Both the position numbers and the translations under genes were made by a program. From Sphingorhabdus sp. (GTDB lineage Bacteria; Pseudomonadota; Alphaproteobacteria; Sphingomonadales; Sphingomonadaceae), in the NCBI GenBank assembly GCA_028279555.1, contig JANQNO010000002.1:372001-436000 (forward strand): a DNA stretch of 64,000 nt, read 5' to 3'. This document shows, one piece after another, positions 1 to 8,932 of the stretch. Position 1 is the first letter of the stretch, and each line of letters begins with the position of its first letter. The notes under the pieces are model-generated. The model did no database searches. It was not told where the DNA came from and saw nothing but the letters and a program-made list of their open reading frames with translations.

Positions 1-1
1 G

Positions 2-1591
2 GATGGGAGCGAGCCATGGCATGTCTTTGACCAACAGCGAGATATCTTTAACGCCACGATCGGAAATTTCGGTACCCGGCAAATCGGCGACGATATGTAT
101 GTCTTCTTGGGCGGCTTTGAGCTTTCACGCGAGAAGGTAAATTCCAACATTGTCACCTTCGGCCTCAAAGATGGAAAGCGAGACCTGTTCAGATTAAATT
201 TGCGTAGTAGGGATGCCAAAATGTTGTCGCGAAATGACGACTATAACATCGGTAAGGACTGGCTGGTCGGCGCCGATGGCGAAATTTCCGCCACCATGGA
301 GGTCGACCAGCGAAGCGGCAAATTTGTAATTAGGGGCGTTAGCGGCAAGAACATCATTGAAGGAGAAGCAAAATATGGTGCTTCCCTGGTCGCATTCAGC
401 CAGGATGGCAGTAAGGCCATCTATTATGTGAATGCTGAAAATGATGAGCGGGGCAAATATCTGCAGGTGCCGCTTTCTGGAGGGCAAGCGGAAGAAATTT
501 TTCCCGAGACCAGAATAGCTCACTTTTATACGGATCGCCGCACAGGTAGGATTGTCGGCTATCGTCAGGGTGATCAGGCGAAAACTCGATATTTTTTCGA
601 TCCTTTGTTGCGCAAGGATATGAGTAAAATCGGCAAGGCATTCCCGAACCTCAATGTCAGGCTACAGGACTGGACGGACAATTACCGCGCAGTGATCGCC
701 AGAACCGATGGAAACAAGGATTCCGGAACTTGGTATAAGATAAACCTAGAGAATCTAAGCGCAGAAGCCATTGGTTATGAACGCATGAAAATCGGCCCGA
801 ATTCAGTTGGGCCGATAAGCACATTTCCATATACAGCATCAGATGGACTGCAAATGGACGGAATATTGACTCTGCCCATTGGATTGAAGCCCGAAAACCT
901 GCCTGTGATCATACTGCCTCATGGCGGGCCTCACAATCATGACGAAGAGGGGTTCGACTGGTGGGCACAGGCGTTTGCCTCGCGCGGATACGCCGTTTTC
1001 CAGCCCAATTTCCGGGGGTCTACCAACCGGGATGCGGCTTTCAAGCGGGCAGGATATGGCGAATGGGGCCGCAAGATGCAGACCGACATATCAGACGGCC
1101 TGGCCGCTCTGGCGGACCAGGGAACAGTTGATCCGGATCGCGCATGTATCGTCGGTGCAAGCTACGGTGGTTATGCCGCGCTAGCGGGAGTTACGTTGCA
1201 GCAGGGGCTGTATCGCTGTGCAGTTTCCGTAAACGGAGTTAGCGATCTGAAAATGATGGTAAGTACTGATATCAAGGAAAGTGGGAACAATCCCATGTTG
1301 AAAAGATCCTTGGAACGGCAAGTTGGCGCTGGAAGCGATTTGCGCGATGTTTCGCCGCGCCGCTTTGCGGAGAAGGCCGACGCGCCGGTGCTACTTATTC
1401 ATGGCAAGGACGACGTCGTCGTTCCCTTTAAACAGAGCGCAGTCATGGCAGATGCCCTGAAAGACGCGGGCAAACCTTATGAGTTTGTCGAACTGGACGG
1501 CGAAGATCACTGGCTCTCGCGCGGCGAGACGCGGCTGGAAATGCTGAAGGCTGCCGTGGCCTTTATCGAGAAATACAATCCGCCGGAATGA
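2..1591 (+). CDS. S9-family (prolyl oligopeptidase-like) peptidase, 5' truncated by window edge
   Basis: Frame stays open upstream of the listed Met95 to the window start. C-terminal alpha/beta-hydrolase motifs: GASYGGY nucleophile, HGKDDVVVPF acid region, DGEDHW His region. Confidence 0.88.
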   Translation, partial: DGSEPWHVFDQQRDIFNATIGNFGTRQIGDDMYVFLGGFELSREKVNSNIVTFGLKDGKRDLFRLNLRSRDAKMLSRNDDYNIGKDWLVGADGEISATMEVDQRSGKFVIRGVSGKNIIEGEAKYGASLVAFSQDGSKAIYYVNAENDERGKYLQVPLSGGQAEEIFPETRIAHFYTDRRTGRIVGYRQGDQAKTRYFFDPLLRKDMSKIGKAFPNLNVRLQDWTDNYRAVIARTDGNKDSGTWYKINLENLSAEAIGYERMKIGPNSVGPISTFPYTASDGLQMDGILTLPIGLKPENLPVIILPHGGPHNHDEEGFDWWAQAFASRGYAVFQPNFRGSTNRDAAFKRAGYGEWGRKMQTDISDGLAALADQGTVDPDRACIVGASYGGYAALAGVTLQQGLYRCAVSVNGVSDLKMMVSTDIKESGNNPMLKRSLERQVGAGSDLRDVSPRRFAEKADAPVLLIHGKDDVVVPFKQSAVMADALKDAGKPYEFVELDGEDHWLSRGETRLEMLKAAVAFIEKYNPPE

Positions 1592-1808
1592 TCCGTTACC
1601 GCTGGTCGCAATGTCTAACAGCCTTCCAGTGGGAAAAAAGTAATGAAAATGACAAAAGCACCGTTGCCGTTCATCGAAAAATACTGAGCACTGGGCTCTT
1701 TGTCGAAACGCATTGGTCCCTGAACCAATGGGTGCTTGTCTGGCCCCGGCTTCGAAGCTCTGATCACCGCCATTGCGAGCAGTTGACTGCGCGGCTTGGA
1801 CTGGATCA

Positions 1809-2831
1809 ATGTTTTTTGCCAATTCGGTGACACCATACCAACACTTACTCGACGTTCCCAGAGACCGAATTTTAATGAGCGTACTTTCGGAGGAAGAATT
1901 CCGGAATGCGAGTTTTTTGGATCAGCGAATTTTTACGCCGCATCAAAAACGTTGGTGGGCGAGCTGGTTAGAAGTCGAAGGCCACGCAGTAGAAAACAAA
2001 CCGGCTCCTCATGTTATCTTCCACATCGGCCATGTCGGCTCGACGCTGATTTCCCGGTTGCTGGGAGAACTCGACAGTGTCTTCGCCTATCGCGAGCCCC
2101 TCTTGCTTCGAAGCTTGGCCGAGATTGAACTCACCCTGGGGTCATCTCATGCACCATGGTCGACTGACCGCTGGAACCGAAGGCTTCCACAAGTGATGGG
2201 CTGGCTGTCGAGGACTTCGACGCTCGACGCGCGCGCCATAATAAAAGCCACCAGCTTTGTTAGCGCAATAGGGCCCCAGATTTCCCGTTATGCGGGGAAT
2301 GTCCTCACATTGCGCGCAACTCTACCTCGGTATCTTGAAACAATATTGGCAGGCGAGGCGTCAATGGATGAGACGCTGGCCATGGCCCCGGGCCGGTTGC
2401 GACGGCTCGAAAAAGCTATGGGCAGGCAGGTAGCAAATCTGTGGGAGCTGGACATCGCTCAAAGGGTCGCCTTGAGCTGGCTATGCGAGATGCACAGTCT
2501 GGACCGGACTTCGTCATCTGTCGAGAACCCCGGGCTAAATATTGATTTCGACAATTTTCTGGCAAACCCTACAGATGGCTTCGAGGAAATTACAGATTTT
2601 TTTGGTCTCCCGTTAAACTCGGCAGAGCGGGATTCCATAATTTCCGGCCCGATAATGACCAGCTACTCAAAGGCACCAGAGCATGGCTATAGCCCCGAAC
2701 TGAGAGCACAATTACTTGCGCGATCGCGACATGAGCATGCAGAAGCTATTTCAAATGCAATTAAATGGACTAGAGAGATAATTTCGGTGCACAATAAGCT
2801 CGACGGGCTTGGTGTGATGACGGAAGGATAG
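1809..2831 (+). CDS. Sulfotransferase-family-like protein
   Basis: HVIFHIGHVGSTLISRLLGELDSVFAYREPLLLR resembles a PAPS-binding P-loop-like N-terminus. ATG at 1809 chosen within the longer ORF 1773..2831. Confidence 0.6.
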   Translation: MFFANSVTPYQHLLDVPRDRILMSVLSEEEFRNASFLDQRIFTPHQKRWWASWLEVEGHAVENKPAPHVIFHIGHVGSTLISRLLGELDSVFAYREPLLLRSLAEIELTLGSSHAPWSTDRWNRRLPQVMGWLSRTSTLDARAIIKATSFVSAIGPQISRYAGNVLTLRATLPRYLETILAGEASMDETLAMAPGRLRRLEKAMGRQVANLWELDIAQRVALSWLCEMHSLDRTSSSVENPGLNIDFDNFLANPTDGFEEITDFFGLPLNSAERDSIISGPIMTSYSKAPEHGYSPELRAQLLARSRHEHAEAISNAIKWTREIISVHNKLDGLGVMTEG

Positions 2832-2834
2832 GAT

Positions 2835-3491
2835 ATGTTTCGCAGGATAGAGTTGCTCGATGGTGCACAGGTCCAGCAGCTGCAGGATATCGCCGCCAAA
2901 GGCAATTTCGTTGACGGAAAGATCAGCAACCCGCATTCGACTGTGAAAAATAATCTGCAGTTGCACGATCCGCAGGCCTATCAGCAGTCCGCCAAAATCC
3001 TTCATGAAGCTCTAAACAATAATGAAGAATTTCACGAGTTTGCATTCCCGCAGAAAATGGCTCCTCCGCTCATGACCCGTTATACCTCCGGGATGCATTA
3101 TGGCTTACATCCGGATAGTGCCACTATCCGCATGCCCGACGGACCGCTTAGATCGGATTTGAGCTGCACGATCTTTCTCAACCCACCCGACAGTTATGAT
3201 GGCGGTGCTTTGCATGTTCGCCTTGAGAATGCCGACCTGCATTTCAAGGAAGAGCCTGGCGTTGCCATTGTATACCCTTCAAGTACCTTGCACGAGGTGG
3301 AGGAAGTCACGCGCGGCGAGCGGTTGGTTGCGATCACTTTCATCCAAAGCAGGATACCCGACACGTTGAAACGCGACCTTTTGTTCCAGTTGAATGAGGT
3401 CGCGGCGCTAGAGGGCAACAATATGGATCGCGATAATTATGCCCGCATGCAGCTGGTGCAATACAACCTGATGCGCATGTGGATGCAGTAA
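2835..3491 (+). CDS. PKHD-type Fe(II)/2-oxoglutarate dioxygenase (PiuC/YbiX-like)
   Basis: N-terminus MFRRIELLDGAQVQQLQ..FVDGKISNPHSTVKNNLQ and later STLHEVEEVTRGERLVAITFIQS, typical of PKHD hydroxylases. Confidence 0.88.
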   Translation: MFRRIELLDGAQVQQLQDIAAKGNFVDGKISNPHSTVKNNLQLHDPQAYQQSAKILHEALNNNEEFHEFAFPQKMAPPLMTRYTSGMHYGLHPDSATIRMPDGPLRSDLSCTIFLNPPDSYDGGALHVRLENADLHFKEEPGVAIVYPSSTLHEVEEVTRGERLVAITFIQSRIPDTLKRDLLFQLNEVAALEGNNMDRDNYARMQLVQYNLMRMWMQ

Positions 3492-3514
3492 CCCGTGACC
3501 GTTTCCTCGAGCTA

Positions 3515-3777
3515 GGGTTCGGACCCATTAAGAATTTCCGCGAGGTTTGAAGCAATTTTGTTCAGGGCAAGACGGCAAGTCGCTGGGATATCAGTACATC
3601 GTAAGGCTTGCCAACGCAGCCATGGACAAAATTGGTCAAATCCTTCGGACGACAAAATGGCTTTGATCTCAAAACAAAACGGACTTGCAGGCAGAACAAC
3701 TGCCTGACTGCGTCCGGCTTGCTTCGATATCTGTGTCATTTTGCCGCCTCGCAAGTATTGTTAGTGAGTCCGAACCC
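3515..3777. mobile_element. MITE-like element with terminal inverted repeats and flanking TA
   Basis: GGGTTCGGAC (3515-3524) is inverted at 3768-3777 (GTCCGAACCC). The inverted match continues imperfectly inward (~33 nt including the flanking TA). TA on both sides. No transposase-like ORF inside. Confidence 0.5.
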
Positions 3778-4412
3778 TAATAGCCCATCAGGCTCATCAC
3801 TTCCTTTCGGCTGCGCTGATCGTCCAGGAAACAGCCCCGCAGTTTCGAGGTAACCATGTCGACGCCGTGGACCTTGACGCCGCGTCCAGTCATGCAGCCA
3901 TGTTGCGCCTCGATGACGACGGCGACTCCTTCGGGTTTCAGATTGTCCCAGATGCAGTTTGCAACCTCGGCGGTCAGGCGCTCCTGAACCTGCAGCCGCC
4001 GCGCAAAACCATGCAAAACGCGGGCAAGCTTGGAAATGCCGACGACCTTGTCGGTTGGCATATAGGCGATCGAGGCCTTGCCGGTGATCGGGGCCAGATG
4101 ATGCTCGCAATGTGACTGGAAGGGAATATTTTTGAGCAACACCAGTTCGTGATAGCCGCCAACCTCTTCGAAGGTTCGCTTCAAATGTTCAGCCGGGTCT
4201 TCGGCATAGCCCAGGCAATATTCCCGCCAGGCGCGCCCTACGCGTTTTGGCGTGTCGAGCAGGCCTTCGCGCGTCGGGTCATCCCCGGTCCAGCGGATGA
4301 GCGTGCGGATTGCATCCTGCACTTCGTCGGGGACAATGACTTTGCCACTATCCTCATATTCGTCATCATAATGGATATGTGCGATGGGAAACACCTTTTC
4401 CGGCATATTCAT
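3777..4412 (-). CDS. folE: GTP cyclohydrolase I
   Basis: Protein contains TPKRVGRAW, SHCEHHLAPITGKASIAYMPTDKVVGISKLARV and EAQHGCMTGRGV, characteristic of FolE. Confidence 0.95.
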   Translation of the reverse strand: MNMPEKVFPIAHIHYDDEYEDSGKVIVPDEVQDAIRTLIRWTGDDPTREGLLDTPKRVGRAWREYCLGYAEDPAEHLKRTFEEVGGYHELVLLKNIPFQSHCEHHLAPITGKASIAYMPTDKVVGISKLARVLHGFARRLQVQERLTAEVANCIWDNLKPEGVAVVIEAQHGCMTGRGVKVHGVDMVTSKLRGCFLDDQRSRKEVMSLMGY

Positions 4413-4505
4413 GGCCTGTCTCCTGCATGGTCCCTACCCCAAGCAGATTTCAGAGACTTATAGGGCCAGCCGTCCTTTCTTCCTAATACGGACCAAAAGC
4501 CGTTG

Positions 4506-5159
4506 TTAGCCGATTTCTTGCCCAGTGTCTTTCCAGTCGGCAAGGAAAGCCTCGATGCCCTTGTCGGTGAGCACATGCTTGAACAGCGCCTTGATCACAC
4601 CCGGCGGCGCAGTCATCACATCGGCTCCGATTTTCGCTGCTTCCAAAACATGCATACCGTGACGCACGCTGGCCACCAGTATCTCGGTTTCGAAAGCATA
4701 ATTGTCATAGATCAGGCGGATATCCTCGATCAGCTGCATGCCGTCGAAGCCATTGTCATCATGCCGCCCGACAAAGGGGGAAATGAAGGTCGCCCCGGCC
4801 TTTGCAGCCAGCAGCGCCTGCGAAGCAGAAAAGCACAGCGTGACATTGACCATAGTCCCGTCGCTGGTGAGCGCCTTGCAGCTTTTCAGCCCGTCGATGG
4901 TAAGCGGTACCTTGATGCAGACATTGTCCGCTATTTTGCGCAGCACTTCTGCCTCTTTCATCATTTCCGCATGATCCAGCGCAACGACTTCCGCCGAGAC
5001 AGGCCCGTCTGTAAGCCCGCATATTTCCTTGGTAACTTCCATGATGTCACGGCCCGATTTCTTGATCAGCGACGGGTTGGTGGTCACGCCATCGAGCAGG
5101 CCCGTTTCGGCAAGCTCTGCGATGGCTGCTGTATCGGCTGTGTCGGCAAAAAACTTCAT
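4506..5159 (-). CDS. fsa: Transaldolase-family protein / fructose-6-phosphate aldolase-like
   Basis: [16 protein letters not shown]...[35 protein letters not shown]. Confidence 0.88.
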   Translation of the reverse strand: MKFFADTADTAAIAELAETGLLDGVTTNPSLIKKSGRDIMEVTKEICGLTDGPVSAEVVALDHAEMMKEAEVLRKIADNVCIKVPLTIDGLKSCKALTSDGTMVNVTLCFSASQALLAAKAGATFISPFVGRHDDNGFDGMQLIEDIRLIYDNYAFETEILVASVRHGMHVLEAAKIGADVMTAPPGVIKALFKHVLTDKGIEAFLADWKDTGQEIG

Positions 5160-5281
5160 CTTTATTGTCCCCGCGACTTGTCGGAATCGATTGCCACCTG
5201 TTAGCGCTATTGCGGCAGGAAAGGACAGGGTTATTTATCCACAGACCTTGCTTTGCAAAGCCAACCACCGAGGAGAAATCC

Positions 5282-6091
5282 ATGACCGACACGTTTCGAG
5301 AAGACCTGCTTTCCGGAAAGGTTGCTTTTGCCGCAGGCGCATCATCGGGAATCAATCTTCAGGTTGCCCGGCGTTATGCCGAGGCTGGCGCAAAGCTTTT
5401 CATGATCAGCCGCAGCGACGACAAGATTCAGGCTGCGGCCCAGGGGCTGCGTGATGACGGGCTGGAAGCGACCGGCATGGCCTGCGACGTGCGCGATTTT
5501 GGTGCGCTCATGGCCGCCTTTTCCGCCTGTCGCGACAAATATGGCGCGATCGACATCGTGCTTTCGGGTGCAGCAGGCAATTTTCTCAGCCCCGCATTGG
5601 GGATGAGCGCCAATGCCTTCAAGACGGTCGTTGATATCGATCTCCTTGGCACCTTCAATGTGTTTCGTGCCAGCTTTGAATTTCTGAATGCGCCGGGCGC
5701 GTCGCTGACCGCGATCACAGCGCCGCAGGCGGTCAATGCGATGCCGATGCAAGTGCATGCTTGCGCGGCAAAGGCCGGCGTCAATATGGTGGTCAAATGC
5801 CTCGCAATGGAATGGGGGCCAGGCGGCATCCGGGTCAACGGCGTCTCGCCCGGGCCGATTGGCGGCACTGAAGGAATGGAAAGGCTCGCGCCGAACAAGG
5901 AGATGGCGGAAGCCAGCAAGGGCCGGATTCCGCTGCGCGATTGGGGAACGAAGGACGATATCGCCGATGCATGCCTGTGGCTTGCCAGCGATGCTGCAAA
6001 CTACGTAACCGGTGCCATCATCAATGTCGATGGCGGAGTAGAGCTTGGCGATGCGGCGATGGATCTGACCAAGGTTGAGATCAGGAAATAG
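5282..6091 (+). CDS. SDR-family oxidoreductase (2,4-dienoyl-CoA reductase-like)
   Basis: Rossmann start GKVAFAAGASSGINLQVAR; VNGVSPGPIGGTEGMERL; NVDGG. ATG 5282 chosen within ORF 5165..6091. Confidence 0.85.
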   Translation: MTDTFREDLLSGKVAFAAGASSGINLQVARRYAEAGAKLFMISRSDDKIQAAAQGLRDDGLEATGMACDVRDFGALMAAFSACRDKYGAIDIVLSGAAGNFLSPALGMSANAFKTVVDIDLLGTFNVFRASFEFLNAPGASLTAITAPQAVNAMPMQVHACAAKAGVNMVVKCLAMEWGPGGIRVNGVSPGPIGGTEGMERLAPNKEMAEASKGRIPLRDWGTKDDIADACLWLASDAANYVTGAIINVDGGVELGDAAMDLTKVEIRK

Positions 6092-6174
6092 CGGCATGCA
6101 GGAATAAACGGCAGCTTGCGCGTGAACCGAGCCAGCGGTAGGCCAGAGATATGTGAGAGGGAGAAAACCGAACC

Positions 6175-8139
6175 ATGCGCTTGCATCTGATCATCATGTC
6201 GATCCTTGCCATCTTGATCGCCCAACCGGCGTTGGGCCACGAGCCGCCGGTTGGCTTAGCGACCGAAGCAACACGCGAGGCAAACGCCAAGGTCGCCGCG
6301 CGCCTTCCCATTTCAGAGCCGAGTGATTTTGAAGACGCCACACGCGGGCGGATTGCCCAGATAGAGGGCGGGATCATTCGTAATGCCAAAGGCGAAGTGG
6401 TTTGGGATGCGAACCAGTTTGCTTTCCTGAAAGGTGAAGCGCCGGCCAGCGTGAACCCCTCGCTCTGGCGGCAATCCAAGCTGCTTGCAGAACATGGCCT
6501 GTTCGAGGTGGTGCCCGGCATCTACCAGTTTCGGGGTTATGATCTAGCGGTTATGTCCCTAATTCGCGGTGATAAGGGTTGGATCATTGTGGACCCTCTT
6601 ACCTCGGTGGAAACCGCTGCTGCCGGGCTCGCCCTGGCCAACGAGACGCTGGGCAAGCGGCCCGTTACCGGGGTGATTATTACGCATAGCCATGCGGACC
6701 ATTTCGGCGGCGTAGCTGGCGTTCTATCAAAAGAGCAGCTGTCGGACGGTTCTGTTCCGATAATCGCCCCAACAGGCTTCCTGCTGGAGGCGGTAAGCGA
6801 GAACCTGCTCGCCGGAAACTATATGGGCCGGCGCGCAACATTCCAGTTTGGCCAGGGCCTTCCCCATGGGCCGACGGCTTCGGTCGGATCTGGGCTTGGC
6901 CCCGGCCTACCGCAGAACAGCATAATCTCGCTTGCAAAGCCGACGCGCGAGGTCAGCCCCGGTGACGACCCCATGACCATTGACGGTATCCGTTTTGAAT
7001 TTGTCGATGCTGCCGGCACCGAGGCACCAGCAGAATTCATGTTTTATCTGCCGCAGTTCAAGGCGCTGCAGACCGCCGAAGTTGCAACCGGAACGATGCA
7101 CAATACGCTGACCCAGCGGGGCGCTAAAGCGCGCGATATGCTGGCCTGGACGAAAGCCATCGACAAGGTTCTGCGCGAGTATGGGGACAAGGCGGACGTG
7201 GTGTTTGCCTCGCATCACTGGCCCACTTGGGGGCGGGAAAATGTCAAAAAATTTCTGGCCAATCAGCGCGATGCTTACCGCTATCTGCATGATCAGACGA
7301 TCCGGCTGGCGAACGCCGGGGAGACGATGACCGAGATAGCCGAAGCTATCGGCGAGGCGGAAGCGCAGAAGAGCGATTTCAGCACGCGCGGCTATTATGG
7401 AACAAACAATCACAACTCAAAGGCTGTTTATCAATATTATTTCGGCTGGTGGGACGGCGTGCCTGCCAATTATCACCGGCATGTCCCGGTCGAGGAATCG
7501 AAGCGCTATGTCGCGGCGATGGGCGGCGCGGAAAAGGCGCTCGAAACCGGTATTGCGGCGTTCGATGCAGGCGATTACCGCTGGTCTTCGGTCATATTCA
7601 ACCATCTGCATTTTGCCGACCCATCCAATGCGGAGGCAAAGAAATGGCTCGCCGCCAGCTATGAGCAGCAGGGATTTCAGGCCGAAGCGGGAAGCTGGCG
7701 CAACTATTTCCTGAAAGCCGCTGCCGAATTGCGCAAAGCCGATAAGGCCGAGACCTCTATTTTGCGTCCGCGCGTTGAATTGCTTCGCGCTATCCCGACA
7801 GCGCAGCTCTTCGATTCGCTTGCGGTGCGCTATAATCCAGCGAAGTCCCAAATGCCGGGTAGCAGCATCCAGTTCACTTTTCCCGATCGCAGTGAAGAGT
7901 TGAGCCTGCAGGTTCGCAAATCGGTGATCGTTCCGCGCATCGGCGAGAAGCTTGCCAAGCCATCGGCCAGCGTTACCATCAACCGCTCGGATTTTGACCG
8001 GCTGCTGGCGCAGGACATCAGCTTTGCGCAGGCCATGCAGGAAGGGCTGGTCAAGATTGACGGTAATCCGCTGGTGCTTGCCGCGCTGTTCGCGGCGCTC
8101 GACGAACCGCCACCGGATTTCAATATCGTGACGCCTTAG
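6175..8139 (+). CDS. Alkyl/aryl-sulfatase-like MBL-fold hydrolase (BDS1/SdsA1-type)
   Basis: Signal-like N-terminus; THSHADHFGG metal-binding motif; ASHHWPTWG; C-terminal dimerisation and SCP2-like regions; 654 aa. Confidence 0.9.
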   Translation: MRLHLIIMSILAILIAQPALGHEPPVGLATEATREANAKVAARLPISEPSDFEDATRGRIAQIEGGIIRNAKGEVVWDANQFAFLKGEAPASVNPSLWRQSKLLAEHGLFEVVPGIYQFRGYDLAVMSLIRGDKGWIIVDPLTSVETAAAGLALANETLGKRPVTGVIITHSHADHFGGVAGVLSKEQLSDGSVPIIAPTGFLLEAVSENLLAGNYMGRRATFQFGQGLPHGPTASVGSGLGPGLPQNSIISLAKPTREVSPGDDPMTIDGIRFEFVDAAGTEAPAEFMFYLPQFKALQTAEVATGTMHNTLTQRGAKARDMLAWTKAIDKVLREYGDKADVVFASHHWPTWGRENVKKFLANQRDAYRYLHDQTIRLANAGETMTEIAEAIGEAEAQKSDFSTRGYYGTNNHNSKAVYQYYFGWWDGVPANYHRHVPVEESKRYVAAMGGAEKALETGIAAFDAGDYRWSSVIFNHLHFADPSNAEAKKWLAASYEQQGFQAEAGSWRNYFLKAAAELRKADKAETSILRPRVELLRAIPTAQLFDSLAVRYNPAKSQMPGSSIQFTFPDRSEELSLQVRKSVIVPRIGEKLAKPSASVTINRSDFDRLLAQDISFAQAMQEGLVKIDGNPLVLAALFAALDEPPPDFNIVTP

Positions 8140-8157
8140 ATACCAATCCCCGGGACG

Positions 8158-8832
8158 TTATCCGCCGAGACCGAATACGCCGATCAACAGCGGGTCATTC
8201 GTCTTTTGCGGGTCAGCACGGATCGCTGCCTCCTCAGCACCGATCGATGCCCAGATGGCGTTGTCGGCTTTTTGATTGATGTCGCTGGCAAGCGCGCCGA
8301 TGTCGAAACCGGAAACTGCCCTGATCGCATGGCTCACCACGTCGTCGCTGGCGAAGCGCAGGGCATCGCCAACGCCTGGCAGCATCGCATCCATCAGCGT
8401 GCTGCCCATGTGCCCGCGCAGAAAACTTGTGGCCGCCTGAGGGCCACCACGCACGATGCTTGCGGCATCGGCTATGCTGACATTGCGCACGGCATCGGCA
8501 ACAAGCGGTGCTGCACGCTCTGCGCCTTTTTCCGCCGCCCGATTGAGCTCTTTCTGCAGCCGCGTGCGAAAAGCGCTGCTTCTCAGAACCGCGCTCAGAA
8601 TGCCCGAGCCGGTCGATCCGCCAAACCGGTCAGGCAGGGCGATGCGTGCAACATTGCTGTCGTAAAAGCCGCCCGGCTGCAGCAATTGCGCGAAGGCCGA
8701 TTGCGATGAGAGAGACAGCAGGCGGCGGATGGCGTCTGTCAGGCTGAATCCCGGAATGCTAGAACAGGCAGGAAGCGCCAAGATCCCGCCAGCCATTGCC
8801 CCTGCCAAAATTTGCCTGCGACCTAAATCCAT
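8158..8832 (-). CDS. DUF4197-family protein
   Basis: 224 aa, signal-like N-terminus; ALPDRFGG..., SIVRGGPQAATSFLRGHMGSTLMDAMLPGVGDALR pattern of DUF4197. Confidence 0.7.
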   Translation of the reverse strand: MDLGRRQILAGAMAGGILALPACSSIPGFSLTDAIRRLLSLSSQSAFAQLLQPGGFYDSNVARIALPDRFGGSTGSGILSAVLRSSAFRTRLQKELNRAAEKGAERAAPLVADAVRNVSIADAASIVRGGPQAATSFLRGHMGSTLMDAMLPGVGDALRFASDDVVSHAIRAVSGFDIGALASDINQKADNAIWASIGAEEAAIRADPQKTNDPLLIGVFGLGG

Positions 8833-8932
8833 TGCGACTCTCCTTGTTCCCTTTCGGCCCTCTTATCAGAGAACTACCAACTGCCATAGCAGCAGGTGAC
8901 GGGCTGTTGGATGCAGCGTATAGCAGGGGGCC

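Noticed and set aside
1711-1730. CATTGGT-CCCTGA-ACCAATG inverted repeat downstream of the S9 peptidase
   Set aside because: Short 7-bp stem with no following T-tract; not enough to call a terminator or operator.
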